A stretch of DNA of 12,773 nt from DASXTS01 sp036505275 (GTDB taxonomy: Bacteria; Actinomycetota; Actinomycetes; Mycobacteriales; Pseudonocardiaceae), in the NCBI GenBank assembly GCA_036505275.1, contig DASXTS010000352.1:1-12773 (forward strand), written 5' to 3'. A program made the position numbers and the translations under genes. Under the pieces are notes generated by a model. That model ran no database searches. It was not told the origin of the DNA and worked only from the letters and a program-made list of their open reading frames with translations. Shown here piece after piece: positions 6,387 to 12,456 of the stretch (position 1 is the first letter of the stretch; each line of letters starts with the position of its first letter).

Positions 6387-7643
6387 CTATCGGTCGACCG
6401 TCAGGCGGGCGGCTCTGGCATTGAGGTAGCGCTGCTGCGGCAGGCTCCTGGTGCGGTCGGCCGCCGCCTGATAGGCGGCGCATGCGGCCGGATGGTCACC
6501 GGCCATCTCCAGCAGGTGTCCGCGCACGGCGTGCAGCCGGTGGTCCTCGGCCAGCCGGTCGTCCGTGGACAGCTTCTCCAGCAGCTCGAGCCCGACGCGC
6601 GCGCCGTGGACCATGGCTACCGCCACGGCGTGGTTCAGCCGCACCATCGGGTTGTCGGAGATCCGCATCAGCAGCTCATAGAGCGCCATGATCTGCGGCC
6701 AGTCGGTCGCCTCGGCGCTCGCTGCCTCGTCGTGCACCGCGGCGATGGCGGCCTGCAGCTGGTACGGGCCGGCCGGCCCGCTCCCCAGGGCCGAGGTGAT
6801 GAGGGCGACGCCTTCCGCGATTGCCTGGGCGTTCCACCGGCTGCGGTCCTGCTCGGCCATCGGGACCAGCTCGCCGTCCGGACCGGTCCGCGCCAGGCGC
6901 CGAGCGTCGGTGAGCAGCGTGAGCGCGAGCAGCCCGGTCACCTCGCCGTCCGACGGCAGCAGCCGGTGCACCAGGCGGGCCAGCCGGATCGCCTCGGCGG
7001 CCAGCTCGGTGCGCTGCAGGCTCGGTCCCGAGGTGCTGGCGTAGCCCTCGTTGAAGATCAGGTAGAGCACGTGCAGCACCGCGCCCAGCCGCTCGGCGCG
7101 TTCCGCGGCCGCGGGCATGGCGAACGGCACACCGCTGTCCTTGATGCGCTGCTTGGCCCGGCCGATGCGGCGCGCCATGGTGGCCTCCGGCACCAGGAAC
7201 GCGCGGGCCACCTCGGCGGTGGTCAGGCCGCCGACGGCGCGCAGCGTCAGGGCAATCTGCGACGCCGCGGACAGCGCCGGGTGGCAGCACATGAACAGCA
7301 GAATCAGCGTGTCGTCGGCGTCCGATGCCCGGCCTGCGACACGCGCGTCCGCGGCCGGCGCCAGCCACTGCTCCGGCAGCGTCCAGGTCGCCACGGCGTC
7401 CTCCCGGCGCCGGCGGGCCTGCTCGCTGCGCAGCAGGTCGGTCAGCCGCCGGGCGGCCACGGTGATCAGCCAGCCGCGCGGGTTGTCCGGCACGCCGTCC
7501 CGCGGCCACTGGGTGGCGGCCGCGAGCAGGGCCTCCTGCACCGCCTCCTCCGCGGTGTCGAAATGCCCGTACCGCCGCACGACCGCGCCGAGGACCTGCG
7601 GCGCGAGCGGGCGCAGCAGGTCCTCGACCCAGGCGTCAGACAT
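6387..7643 (-). CDS. ECF42-type RNA polymerase sigma factor with C-terminal extension
   Basis: A 418-residue sigma factor. Region 2 lies at about 10-80 (VRRYGHFDTAEEAVQEALL; the family-typical DNPRGWLITVAARRLTDLLR at 53-72). Region 4 lies at about 110-172 (TLILLFMCCHPALS, LTLRAVGGLTTAEVARAFLV, ATMARRIGRAKQRI). A helical TPR-like extension of about 235 residues follows (LYLIFNEGY at 193-201, LNHAVAVAM, EDHRLHAVRGHLLEMAGD). This architecture plus an adjacent DGPF gene defines group ECF42, where the extension, rather than an anti-sigma factor, is needed for activity. ATG 7643 overlaps the DGPF stop by eight bases, so the two are coupled. The usual regulon is the DGPF gene itself. Its stop lies 15 bp from the tandem repeat, but the protein looks intact. 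Confidence 0.95.
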   Translation of the reverse strand: MSDAWVEDLLRPLAPQVLGAVVRRYGHFDTAEEAVQEALLAAATQWPRDGVPDNPRGWLITVAARRLTDLLRSEQARRRREDAVATWTLPEQWLAPAADARVAGRASDADDTLILLFMCCHPALSAASQIALTLRAVGGLTTAEVARAFLVPEATMARRIGRAKQRIKDSGVPFAMPAAAERAERLGAVLHVLYLIFNEGYASTSGPSLQRTELAAEAIRLARLVHRLLPSDGEVTGLLALTLLTDARRLARTGPDGELVPMAEQDRSRWNAQAIAEGVALITSALGSGPAGPYQLQAAIAAVHDEAASAEATDWPQIMALYELLMRISDNPMVRLNHAVAVAMVHGARVGLELLEKLSTDDRLAEDHRLHAVRGHLLEMAGDHPAACAAYQAAADRTRSLPQQRYLNARAARLTVDR

Positions 7644-8055
7644 CCAGGTCGGCGCCGGACTCGGCGATCGGCCGCACGTCGGCGTAGGCGTCTGCGGCGA
7701 CGAGGTCCGGAACCGGGCACTTCGCCAGCCGGGCGGCGATCTCGGTCGCCCGGTCGAAGCTCTGGCATTCCACGATCCAGTAGCCGGCCAGCACCTCCTG
7801 TGTCTCCGCGTACGGGCCGTCGGTCACCACCGGAAGGCCGTTGATCAGCCCGGCGATCCTCCTGGTGTGCACCGGCGCGGCCAGCCCTCTGGTCTCGACC
7901 AGCTCGCCGGATTCCTCCAGCTCCTTGTTGAACGCCACCATGAACTCGCCCATGGCCGCGAAGTCCTGGGCAGACCAGGCCGGCTTGCCGGTGGCCTTGC
8001 CGGCCATGCCGTCATAGTCCTGCTGGGAGGCGTAGGTCAAGATCATGTACTTCAC
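7636..8055 (-). CDS. YCII-related DGPF-domain protein, ECF42 partner
   Basis: A 139-residue protein of the YCII/DGPF family. It opens with KYMILTYAS, has a helix WSAQDFAAMGEFMVAFNKELEESGEL split by the VETRGL strand, and carries the naming motif DGPY (79-82) within TDGPYAETQEVLAGYWIVE. It ends with a helix and the ADVRPI strand. The biochemical function is unknown; YCII-like proteins are dimeric ferredoxin-fold proteins with a conserved acidic/His pocket. GTG 8055 is preferred over the internal ATG (codon 4) because GGAGAG sits about five bases upstream. The stop overlaps the ECF42 sigma start by eight bases. Genes of this type are the standard targets of their neighbouring ECF42 factor. Confidence 0.93.
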   Translation of the reverse strand: MKYMILTYASQQDYDGMAGKATGKPAWSAQDFAAMGEFMVAFNKELEESGELVETRGLAAPVHTRRIAGLINGLPVVTDGPYAETQEVLAGYWIVECQSFDRATEIAARLAKCPVPDLVAADAYADVRPIAESGADLDV

Positions 8056-8072
8056 GGTCTCTCCTCTCGGCT

Positions 8073-8092
8073 GGCGCCCCTGCGGCGCCGCA
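8073..8092 (-). promoter_or_regulatory. Hairpin-forming leader of the DGPF gene
   Basis: The leader contains the perfect 12-bp palindrome TGCGGCGCCGCA (8081-8092). An alternative pairing joins GGCGCC (8073-8078) to GGCGCC (8084-8089) around a five-base loop. Both lie between the proposed promoter and the ribosome-binding site. The role could be an operator or mRNA structure; GC-rich palindromes also arise by chance in such DNA. Confidence 0.3.
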
Positions 8093-8100
8093 CCAGAGAC

Positions 8101-8127
8101 GTCGGAGCCGCCGGCCGATCCCGGACA
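8101..8127 (-). promoter_or_regulatory. Candidate ECF42-type promoter of the DGPF-sigma pair
   Basis: On the minus strand TGTCCG (8127-8122) and CGAC (8104-8101) are separated by 17 bp. This resembles the reported ECF42 promoter type (TGTCGA in the -35, CGA in the -10), with two -35 differences. It lies 46 bp upstream of the GTG start, a sensible leader length. The consensus is recalled from the literature, not tested here. Confidence 0.35.
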
Positions 8128-8196
8128 TCCACCCTCGGGCGAGGCACGACGGCACGAGGCCCGGCGAGGCGATTAGACCACGCGGCGCATCGCGGC

Positions 8197-8967
8197 TCAC
8201 CAGGCGCTGTTCGCCAGCCAGTGTGCGAAGAGTTGCCCGTCGCCGAGCACCGACACTCCTGCGGTGGCCCGGCGGTTCAGCACGAGCAGCAGGTCGAGTG
8301 CGGGACCGCGCACGGCGACGTCGCCCTTGCGGTGGCCATGCTCCCAGCGCACGCCCGACGGGTTGCGCCGGACAAACCATTCGCCGGCCGAGCCGAGGCC
8401 GTCGTCGGTCGCGTGGAAGTGCAGGGTCTGGCCGTCGCCGCGGAGGCCGGCGAACACCGGGTCGGCGGCGTCCTCGCTGGACAGCGTGGCGATGCAGGCC
8501 AGCAGGTCGGACACGCCGTCGGCCGCCACCTCGGCGGACAGCGCCGCCGGCCGGCCGACGGCGAGGTCGGCGTCCAGCCGGTGGATAACCGCCTCGTGGG
8601 TGAGCCGGCGCAGCCAGAAGCCAGCCGTCTGCTCCTCGGCCCAGGTCCACACGGCGGCATCCGGACCGGCCTCCCGAACGGCCGTGCCCACGCGGCGGGC
8701 ACTCGCCAGCAGCCAGTCGGCGAGCCGATCCCCGCCGCGAGGTGGCTCCGGGTCGTCGGTCTCTTGCCGCGGCAGCCACCGGCTGACCCGCCGCTCCACC
8801 ATTGAGGCCGCCCACCGGTTGCCCTGCCCGACGTGCACGGCGAGGTCGGCCAACGACCACTCCGGGCAGGTGGGCACCGCGAGCGCCTGGTCGGTGGTGC
8901 GCACCACGTCCGCCAGGCGCGCCGTCTCGGCGTCCAGCTCGGCGTAGTACCGCGAATAGCCCAGCAC
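8197..8967 (-). CDS. Mycothiol-dependent maleylpyruvate isomerase family protein
   Basis: A 256-residue protein of the DinB-like, mycothiol-dependent enzyme family (TIGR03083 type). The N-terminal four-helix domain shows VPTCPEWSLADLAVHVGQGN (31-50) and LTHEAVIHRLDAD (122-134). H45, E125 and H129 occupy the positions of the His/Glu/His metal site of the Corynebacterium maleylpyruvate isomerase, with the same E-x3-H spacing. A C-terminal SCP2-like domain (about 165-256) ends with GDGQLFAHWL. Most members are not isomerases but thiol-S-transferase-like enzymes of unknown substrate. The start is taken as GTG 8967 because AAGGGG (8980-8975) lies seven bases before it; the GTG at 8973 would overlap that ribosome-binding site. 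It follows the MFS gene by 24 bp, so the two probably share a transcript, suggesting a linked detoxification role (inference). Confidence 0.88.
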   Translation of the reverse strand: MLGYSRYYAELDAETARLADVVRTTDQALAVPTCPEWSLADLAVHVGQGNRWAASMVERRVSRWLPRQETDDPEPPRGGDRLADWLLASARRVGTAVREAGPDAAVWTWAEEQTAGFWLRRLTHEAVIHRLDADLAVGRPAALSAEVAADGVSDLLACIATLSSEDAADPVFAGLRGDGQTLHFHATDDGLGSAGEWFVRRNPSGVRWEHGHRKGDVAVRGPALDLLLVLNRRATAGVSVLGDGQLFAHWLANSAW

Positions 8968-8991
8968 GGCCACCCCCCTTGTCGAAAGAAC

Positions 8992-10356
8992 TCAGCTCTC
9001 CGGCTGGCTGGGGCGGCCGGCGAGGCGCTGCCCGGTGGGCACCTCGGCGCTCTCATCGAGGCAGCCGCACTCGGCAGCGCGGGCGTCCGACAACACCGGC
9101 ACAGAAGGCGTCCCCGCCGGCCGAAGCACGGCAGCGGCCCGGCGCGGCAGCGTTTCAGCCGCAGGCAGCCAGACCAGGCAGGCCAGCAGCGCTATCAGGC
9201 CGGTAAGGACGAACGCGGCCTGGTAGGACAGCCGGTCGGCGATCACCCCGGTGGCGATCGGGCCGACGATCGCGCCGACGTCAGCGGCCATCTGGAAGGC
9301 GGCGAGCACCGAGCCACCGCGCCTGGTCGCGCCGACGATGTCGGCGACCGCTGCGTTCTGCGGCGGGTTGAGTACGCCGGCCCCGACGCCGGCCACCAGC
9401 GAGGCGACGAGGAACGCCGGCACGGTGTCGGTGAAGCCGAGCCAGATCGTGGCGCCGCCCGACACCGCGAGGCCGGCAAGCACCAGCGGCTTGCGACCGA
9501 TGGCGTCGGCCAGCCGCCCGGAGAGCAGCAGCACGGCGGCGTTTCCGGCGGCGAACACCGCCAGCGAGACACCGGCCAGCCCGGCGTCGCGGCGCAGCAC
9601 CTCGACCACGAACAGCGGGATCAGAGAGATGCGCACGCCGAAGACCGCCCAGCCGTTGGCGAAGCTGGACGCCAGCGCGGCCAGGTAGGTGCGGTGCCCG
9701 AGGGCCTCCCGCACGGTGACCGCCGGCACACCCTCCGACCGGTCCGGTGCCGCCAGCGTCGAGCGCCGCAGGAACACCCAGGCCACGAACGCGGCCAGCA
9801 GCAGCGACGCGGCGTACACCACGAACGGCGCGCGCAGCGACACGGCGATCAGGCTGCCGCCGACCAGTGGGCCGGCGATGTTGCCAACCAGGAAGCTGGT
9901 GGCCCACAGCCCGGCGGCCTGGCCGCGCATGGTCGGCGGGGTGAGCCGGATCAGCAGCGCCATCGCGGACACCGTGAACATGGTCGAGCCGGTGCCGCCC
10001 AGCCCGCGGAAGAGCAGCAGCTGCCAGTACTGCTCGGCGAATGCGCACGCACCGGTGGACACCGCGACGATCACGATGCCGAGCAGGTACACCGGCCGCT
10101 CGCCGATCGCGGTCACCAACCGCCCGCTGGCCGGCGCGAACGCCAGCCGCATGAAGGCGAACGCGCTGATGACTACGGACGCCGCGGTGACGCCCACGCC
10201 GAAGCTCGCCGCGAAGGTCGGCAGTGCGGGCGCCACGATGCCGAACCCGACCGCGATCACGAAGCTGGCCGCAACCAGGACCCAGACCTCGCGCGGCAGC
10301 CTGGTCGGCACCGCTCCGGCGGAATCTGCCGGCTCGACCCCGGATCCGGTCGGCAC
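8992..10356 (-). CDS. MFS transporter, probable drug/metabolite exporter
   Basis: A 454-residue major facilitator with about 12 membrane segments from residue 24 to 398. Two motif-A-like loops mark the start of each half: GRLVTAIGERP (78-88) and GRLADAIGRKP (280-290), both between the second and third helix. GPLVGG (162-167) resembles the motif C of antiporters, and NPPQNAAVADI (330-340) is typical of drug:H+ antiporter-like proteins. A soluble tail of about 55 residues contains ECGC (429-432). GTG 10356 has a perfect AAGGAGG six bases upstream. A palindromic operator and a TATCCT -10 lie just before it, so it appears to be a regulated promoter; no regulator gene is adjacent. The next gene, 24 bp downstream, is the mycothiol-enzyme-family protein. 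Confidence 0.92.
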   Translation of the reverse strand: MPTGSGVEPADSAGAVPTRLPREVWVLVAASFVIAVGFGIVAPALPTFAASFGVGVTAASVVISAFAFMRLAFAPASGRLVTAIGERPVYLLGIVIVAVSTGACAFAEQYWQLLLFRGLGGTGSTMFTVSAMALLIRLTPPTMRGQAAGLWATSFLVGNIAGPLVGGSLIAVSLRAPFVVYAASLLLAAFVAWVFLRRSTLAAPDRSEGVPAVTVREALGHRTYLAALASSFANGWAVFGVRISLIPLFVVEVLRRDAGLAGVSLAVFAAGNAAVLLLSGRLADAIGRKPLVLAGLAVSGGATIWLGFTDTVPAFLVASLVAGVGAGVLNPPQNAAVADIVGATRRGGSVLAAFQMAADVGAIVGPIATGVIADRLSYQAAFVLTGLIALLACLVWLPAAETLPRRAAAVLRPAGTPSVPVLSDARAAECGCLDESAEVPTGQRLAGRPSQPES

Positions 10357-10371
10357 GCGACGCCTCCTTGG

Positions 10372-10404
10372 TAACGGAACTATTCGTTAGCGCAGCTAAG
10401 GATA
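10372..10404 (-). promoter_or_regulatory. MFS promoter with palindromic operator
   Basis: The imperfect palindrome TAACGnAnnnnTnCGTTA (10372-10389) lies just upstream of the AAGGAGG ribosome-binding site. TATCCT on the minus strand (10404-10399) is a good -10, placing the expected start at about 10392-10391, at the edge of the palindrome. A repressor bound there would block transcription. The spacing and size suit a TetR- or MarR-family repressor. No clear -35 is seen. Confidence 0.5.
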
Positions 10405-10424
10405 CTCACAGCGCAGGGCGAGCG

Positions 10425-11093
10425 TTATGTGCTCAGGACGAGGGCGATGGCCATGCCGTCGTGGCCCTTGCGGCCGACCGTCTGGATCACGGTGACGCTG
10501 ACCCTCGGCTCGGCGGCCATCAGCTCGAGCACCCGACGGGTGCCCTGTATGTCGGAGCGGCCGGTGTCTTCGACGACGGCACCTTCGCGCACCACATTGT
10601 CGACCACGATCAGAGCGCCGGGCCGGGAGAGCTGCAGCGCCCAGCGAAAGTAGTCGGGGTTGCCCTCCTTGTCGGCGTCGATGAAGACCATGTCGAACGG
10701 GCCGCGGCCCTCGGTGGCCAGCGCCGGCAGGCTGTCCAGCGCCGCGCCGACCCGCACCTCGACGCGATCGGCCAGCCCGGCCCGTTCGATGTTGGCGCGA
10801 GCCACCTCGGCGTGCCGCGGGTCGATCTCCAGGGTGACCAGGCTGCCGCCCTCGGGCAGCGCCCCGGCCAGCCAGATCGTGCTGTAACCGGCCAGCGTGC
10901 CGATCTCCAGGATGGACCGTGCGCCGGCCAGCTTCGCCAGCAGCCGCAGCAGCTTGCCCTCGTTGGGCGCGACCGCGATGGCCGGCAGGCCGGCGGCGGC
11001 CGCGGACTCCTCCACCGCCGACAGCTCCGGCCCCGGCCGCACGACCAACTCGGTCAGGTAATCGTCGACGGCCGTCCACTGTTCCTGCGTCAT
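10425..11093 (-). CDS. Cation-dependent O-methyltransferase (COMT-like, class I)
   Basis: A 222-residue member of the caffeoyl-CoA/catechol O-methyltransferase-like family. The SAM-binding motif I is LEIGTLAGYSTIWLA (62-76). The acidic ribose-binding residue lies in VTLEID (86-91). The divalent-cation site is FIDADK (137-142; D139) with VVDN (163-166; D165, N166). These metal residues are what separates this family from other class I methyltransferases. It would methylate a vicinal-diol or hydroxyl aromatic substrate, which the context does not identify. ATG 11093 is preceded by AGGA eight bases upstream. It starts only 20 bp from the divergent TfoX-N gene and is followed by the MFS promoter, so it is probably monocistronic. 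Confidence 0.94.
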   Translation of the reverse strand: MTQEQWTAVDDYLTELVVRPGPELSAVEESAAAAGLPAIAVAPNEGKLLRLLAKLAGARSILEIGTLAGYSTIWLAGALPEGGSLVTLEIDPRHAEVARANIERAGLADRVEVRVGAALDSLPALATEGRGPFDMVFIDADKEGNPDYFRWALQLSRPGALIVVDNVVREGAVVEDTGRSDIQGTRRVLELMAAEPRVSVTVIQTVGRKGHDGMAIALVLST

Positions 11094-11113
11094 GAGCCCT
11101 ATCCTGCCCGGCC
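11094..11113. promoter_or_regulatory. Very short divergent promoter region
   Basis: Only 20 bp separate the ATG of the O-methyltransferase (11093, -) from the ATG of the TfoX-N gene (11114, +). TATCCT at 11100-11105 (+) ends eight bases before the plus ATG and suits a leaderless start. On the minus strand CAGGAT, partly overlapping it, ends seven bases before the minus ATG. The -35 regions must therefore lie inside the opposite coding sequences. Confidence 0.45.
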
Positions 11114-11518
11114 ATGGAGAAGGGCACCTTCGGCAAGCCGACCGACGAGGACAAGGCCTGGTTCGCCGGCCTGGTCCCCGACCACCCCGACGTGACCAGC
11201 CGGCCGATGTTCGGCAACGTCGGCGGCTTCGTCAACGGCAACATGTTCCTGTGCCTGTTCGGGCAGGTCGCGGCCGTCAGACTCGACGAGCAGGGGCGGG
11301 CCGAGCTGCTCGCAGAGGACGGCGCGGAGATCTTCGAGCCGATGGCCGGCCGCCCGATGAAGGATTACGTGATGCTGCCGCCGGCATGGCGCTCCTCCCC
11401 CGACGGCGACCGGCTGGCCGCGATGTGGGTCCAGCGAGCGCTGGAGCACACCGCGGCACTGCCACCCAAGGAGACCAAGGTTCCCAAGGAGACCAAGGCA
11501 CCCAAGAAGCGACGCTAG
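11114..11518 (+). CDS. TfoX N-terminal domain protein
   Basis: A 134-residue protein. Its first 110 or so residues are the TfoX N-terminal domain: an N-terminal helix (DEDKAWFAGLVPDHPDV), the signature RPMFGNVGGFVNGNMFLCLF (30-49), the strand VAAVRLDEQGRAELLAEDGA and the segment FEPMAGRPMKDYVMLPP. In Vibrio and Haemophilus TfoX controls competence, but standalone N-domains are widespread in actinobacteria with no known role. The last 16 residues are a Lys/Pro tail (PKETK twice, then KKRR) encoded by an 18-bp tandem repeat, and could bind nucleic acid (inference). ATG 11114 is preferred because a TATCCT box lies eight bases upstream. Its TAG shares the CTAG tetranucleotide with the stop of the convergent gene. 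Confidence 0.88.
   Translation: MEKGTFGKPTDEDKAWFAGLVPDHPDVTSRPMFGNVGGFVNGNMFLCLFGQVAAVRLDEQGRAELLAEDGAEIFEPMAGRPMKDYVMLPPAWRSSPDGDRLAAMWVQRALEHTAALPPKETKVPKETKAPKKRR
11465..11509 (+). repeat. 18-bp tandem repeat, 2.5 copies, in the TfoX-N gene tail
   Basis: Copies at 11465-11482 and 11483-11500 differ only in the last two bases, and a half copy follows at 11501-11509. Each full unit encodes PKETK plus one variable residue (V or A). The length is a multiple of three, so copy-number change would lengthen or shorten the basic tail without shifting the frame. Confidence 0.85.
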
Positions 11519-12165
11519 CCGGCCCGTACGACTCGGACGTTGAAGGTCGCGGTGCCGAGCGACCGCATCAGCCGGAGCCACAGCAGGACGTAGGCCTCCG
11601 CGCCGCGGGCCGCCGCCAGCTCGCCGAGGTCGAAGATCTGGTCGCGGTCCCAGCCGAGGCTGGTCAGCATGTCGACCACGGTCGACTTGGCGTCCGCGTC
11701 ATCCCCGGCGACGAAGAGGGACGACGGCTCGGCTAGCTGACCAGGGTCGACCATCACCTCCATGTACACCGTGTTCAGCGCCTTGACCACGCGCAGCGAC
11801 GGGAACGCCCGCTGCAGCGACTCGGCCAGGCTGTCCGTGTTGCACACCGACAGCGACGGTGGGAAACCGGCCGAGAAGTCCAGCGGATTGGCCACGTCGA
11901 GCACGATCGTGCCGTCCAGCTCGGCGCCACCGGCCGCGGCCAGCGCCCCGGCCGACGCCTGGCCCGGCGTGGCGTTGACCAGCACCTCCGCATGCCGGCC
12001 TGCCTCCGGTTGCTCGACGAGCGGCACGCCCGACTCGGCCGACCACTGCTCGAGCTCCGGCCGCGAGGTGTCCCTGGTGCCGACCACCACGTCGTGCCCC
12101 GCCTTGCTCAACCCGGCCGCCACGGCCCGCCCCACGTTGCCACTACCCAGTACGGCTATTCGCAT
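11515..12165 (-). CDS. NADPH-dependent F420 reductase-like NAD(P)-binding protein
   Basis: A 216-residue protein with an N-terminal Rossmann fold: MRIAVLGSGNVG, where G7/G9/G12 form the dinucleotide loop, and GTRDTSRP (29-36), where the Arg fits NADP over NAD. Later segments EVLVNATPGQASAGAL, LDVANPLDFSAGFPPSL, VVKALNTVYMEVM and LFVAGDDADAKSTV match the F420-dependent NADP reductase family (PF03807-like). Such enzymes move hydride between NADPH and coenzyme F420, but many actinobacterial members are uncharacterised, so F420 use is inferred. ATG 12165 was chosen because the Rossmann strand begins there; the frame is open to 12231 but the extension looks non-coding. The ribosome-binding site is weak (GAGTGG, close to the ATG). 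Its stop overlaps that of the convergent TfoX-N gene. Confidence 0.9.
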   Translation of the reverse strand: MRIAVLGSGNVGRAVAAGLSKAGHDVVVGTRDTSRPELEQWSAESGVPLVEQPEAGRHAEVLVNATPGQASAGALAAAGGAELDGTIVLDVANPLDFSAGFPPSLSVCNTDSLAESLQRAFPSLRVVKALNTVYMEVMVDPGQLAEPSSLFVAGDDADAKSTVVDMLTSLGWDRDQIFDLGELAAARGAEAYVLLWLRLMRSLGTATFNVRVVRAG

Positions 12166-12211
12166 GGCCACTCGAACACCGCCGACGCGCCGCGCATTCC
12201 GGCACCGTTGA

Positions 12212-12292
12212 GTAGGAAGTAGGAAAGGCAATACCGCGCGCGAACGCGGCTACTTCGCCACCGTCGAGCCGGTCGCCCCGGCCAACGGCTAG
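12212..12292 (+). pseudogene. Possible C-terminal remnant of a lost gene
   Basis: After a TGA at 12209-12211 one plus frame runs open to a TAG at 12290-12292. Its last 14 codons (GYFATVEPVAPANG) all end in G or C, as in the real genes here, and read like a protein tail. There is no ATG or GTG start and no upstream sequence that continues it. No protein family was recognised, and chance in high-GC DNA is a real alternative. Confidence 0.25.
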
Positions 12293-12329
12293 AACCCGTC
12301 AGTGCCAGCGCGGGTCGTGCGCGCGCCCG

Positions 12330-12404
12330 CCACATGATCACCGGAATTGTCGACTGCGATTGCCGTGGCTGCAATCTCGGCCGACAGTTTCGGTGATCAC
12401 GTGG
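12330..12404. repeat. 75-bp nested inverted repeat
   Basis: The arms 12330-12352 and 12382-12404 are 23 bp each and match in reverse complement at 20 positions; all three differences are transitions, and two still allow G-U pairs in plus-strand RNA. The 29-bp loop holds a second perfect stem, GATTGC (12358-12363) with GCAATC (12371-12376), around a seven-base loop. The element is distinctly richer in A+T than its surroundings. No U-tract follows on either strand, so it could be an actinobacterial-style terminator for the gene ending at 12457, or a mobile or repetitive intergenic element. Confidence 0.8.
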
Positions 12405-12456
12405 TCGGCTGGCCGCCGTACCGTGTGACCGTGCCGCCGGGGTGCCGCGTGGCGGC

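Larger units (their letters stand above)
12166..12456. other. 291-bp intergenic region
   Basis: No complete gene is seen. It contains, in order, the upstream region of the reductase-like gene, a short coding-like stretch on plus (12212-12292), a GC-rich segment, the nested inverted repeat (12330-12404), and a weak six-base hairpin GCCGCC/GGCGGC (12433-12438 and 12451-12456) next to the stop of the last gene. A 72-codon minus-strand open frame (12374-12156) crosses the inverted repeat and is judged non-coding. Confidence 0.6.

Noticed and set aside
6327..7844. 505-codon plus-strand open frame over the ECF42 gene
   Set aside because: Antisense to a well-conserved sigma factor and its DGPF partner; no recognisable domain in the translation.
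8133..8144. CCTCG-GG-CGAGG hairpin as a terminator after the isomerase-family gene
   Set aside because: The stem leaves only a two-base loop and has no U-tract; it also lies upstream of the proposed ECF42 promoter, where GC-rich palindromes are common by chance.
7117..8805. 562-codon plus-strand open frame across three minus-strand genes
   Set aside because: It crosses gene boundaries of three recognised proteins and has only shadow-like composition.
8833..10374. 513-codon plus-strand open frame over the MFS gene
   Set aside because: The translation is rich in Arg, His and Gln with no membrane or domain pattern, as expected opposite a membrane protein gene.
12156..12374. 72-codon minus-strand open frame before the reductase-like gene
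   Set aside because: It runs through the inverted repeat, overlaps the reductase start in another frame and has no recognisable residues.
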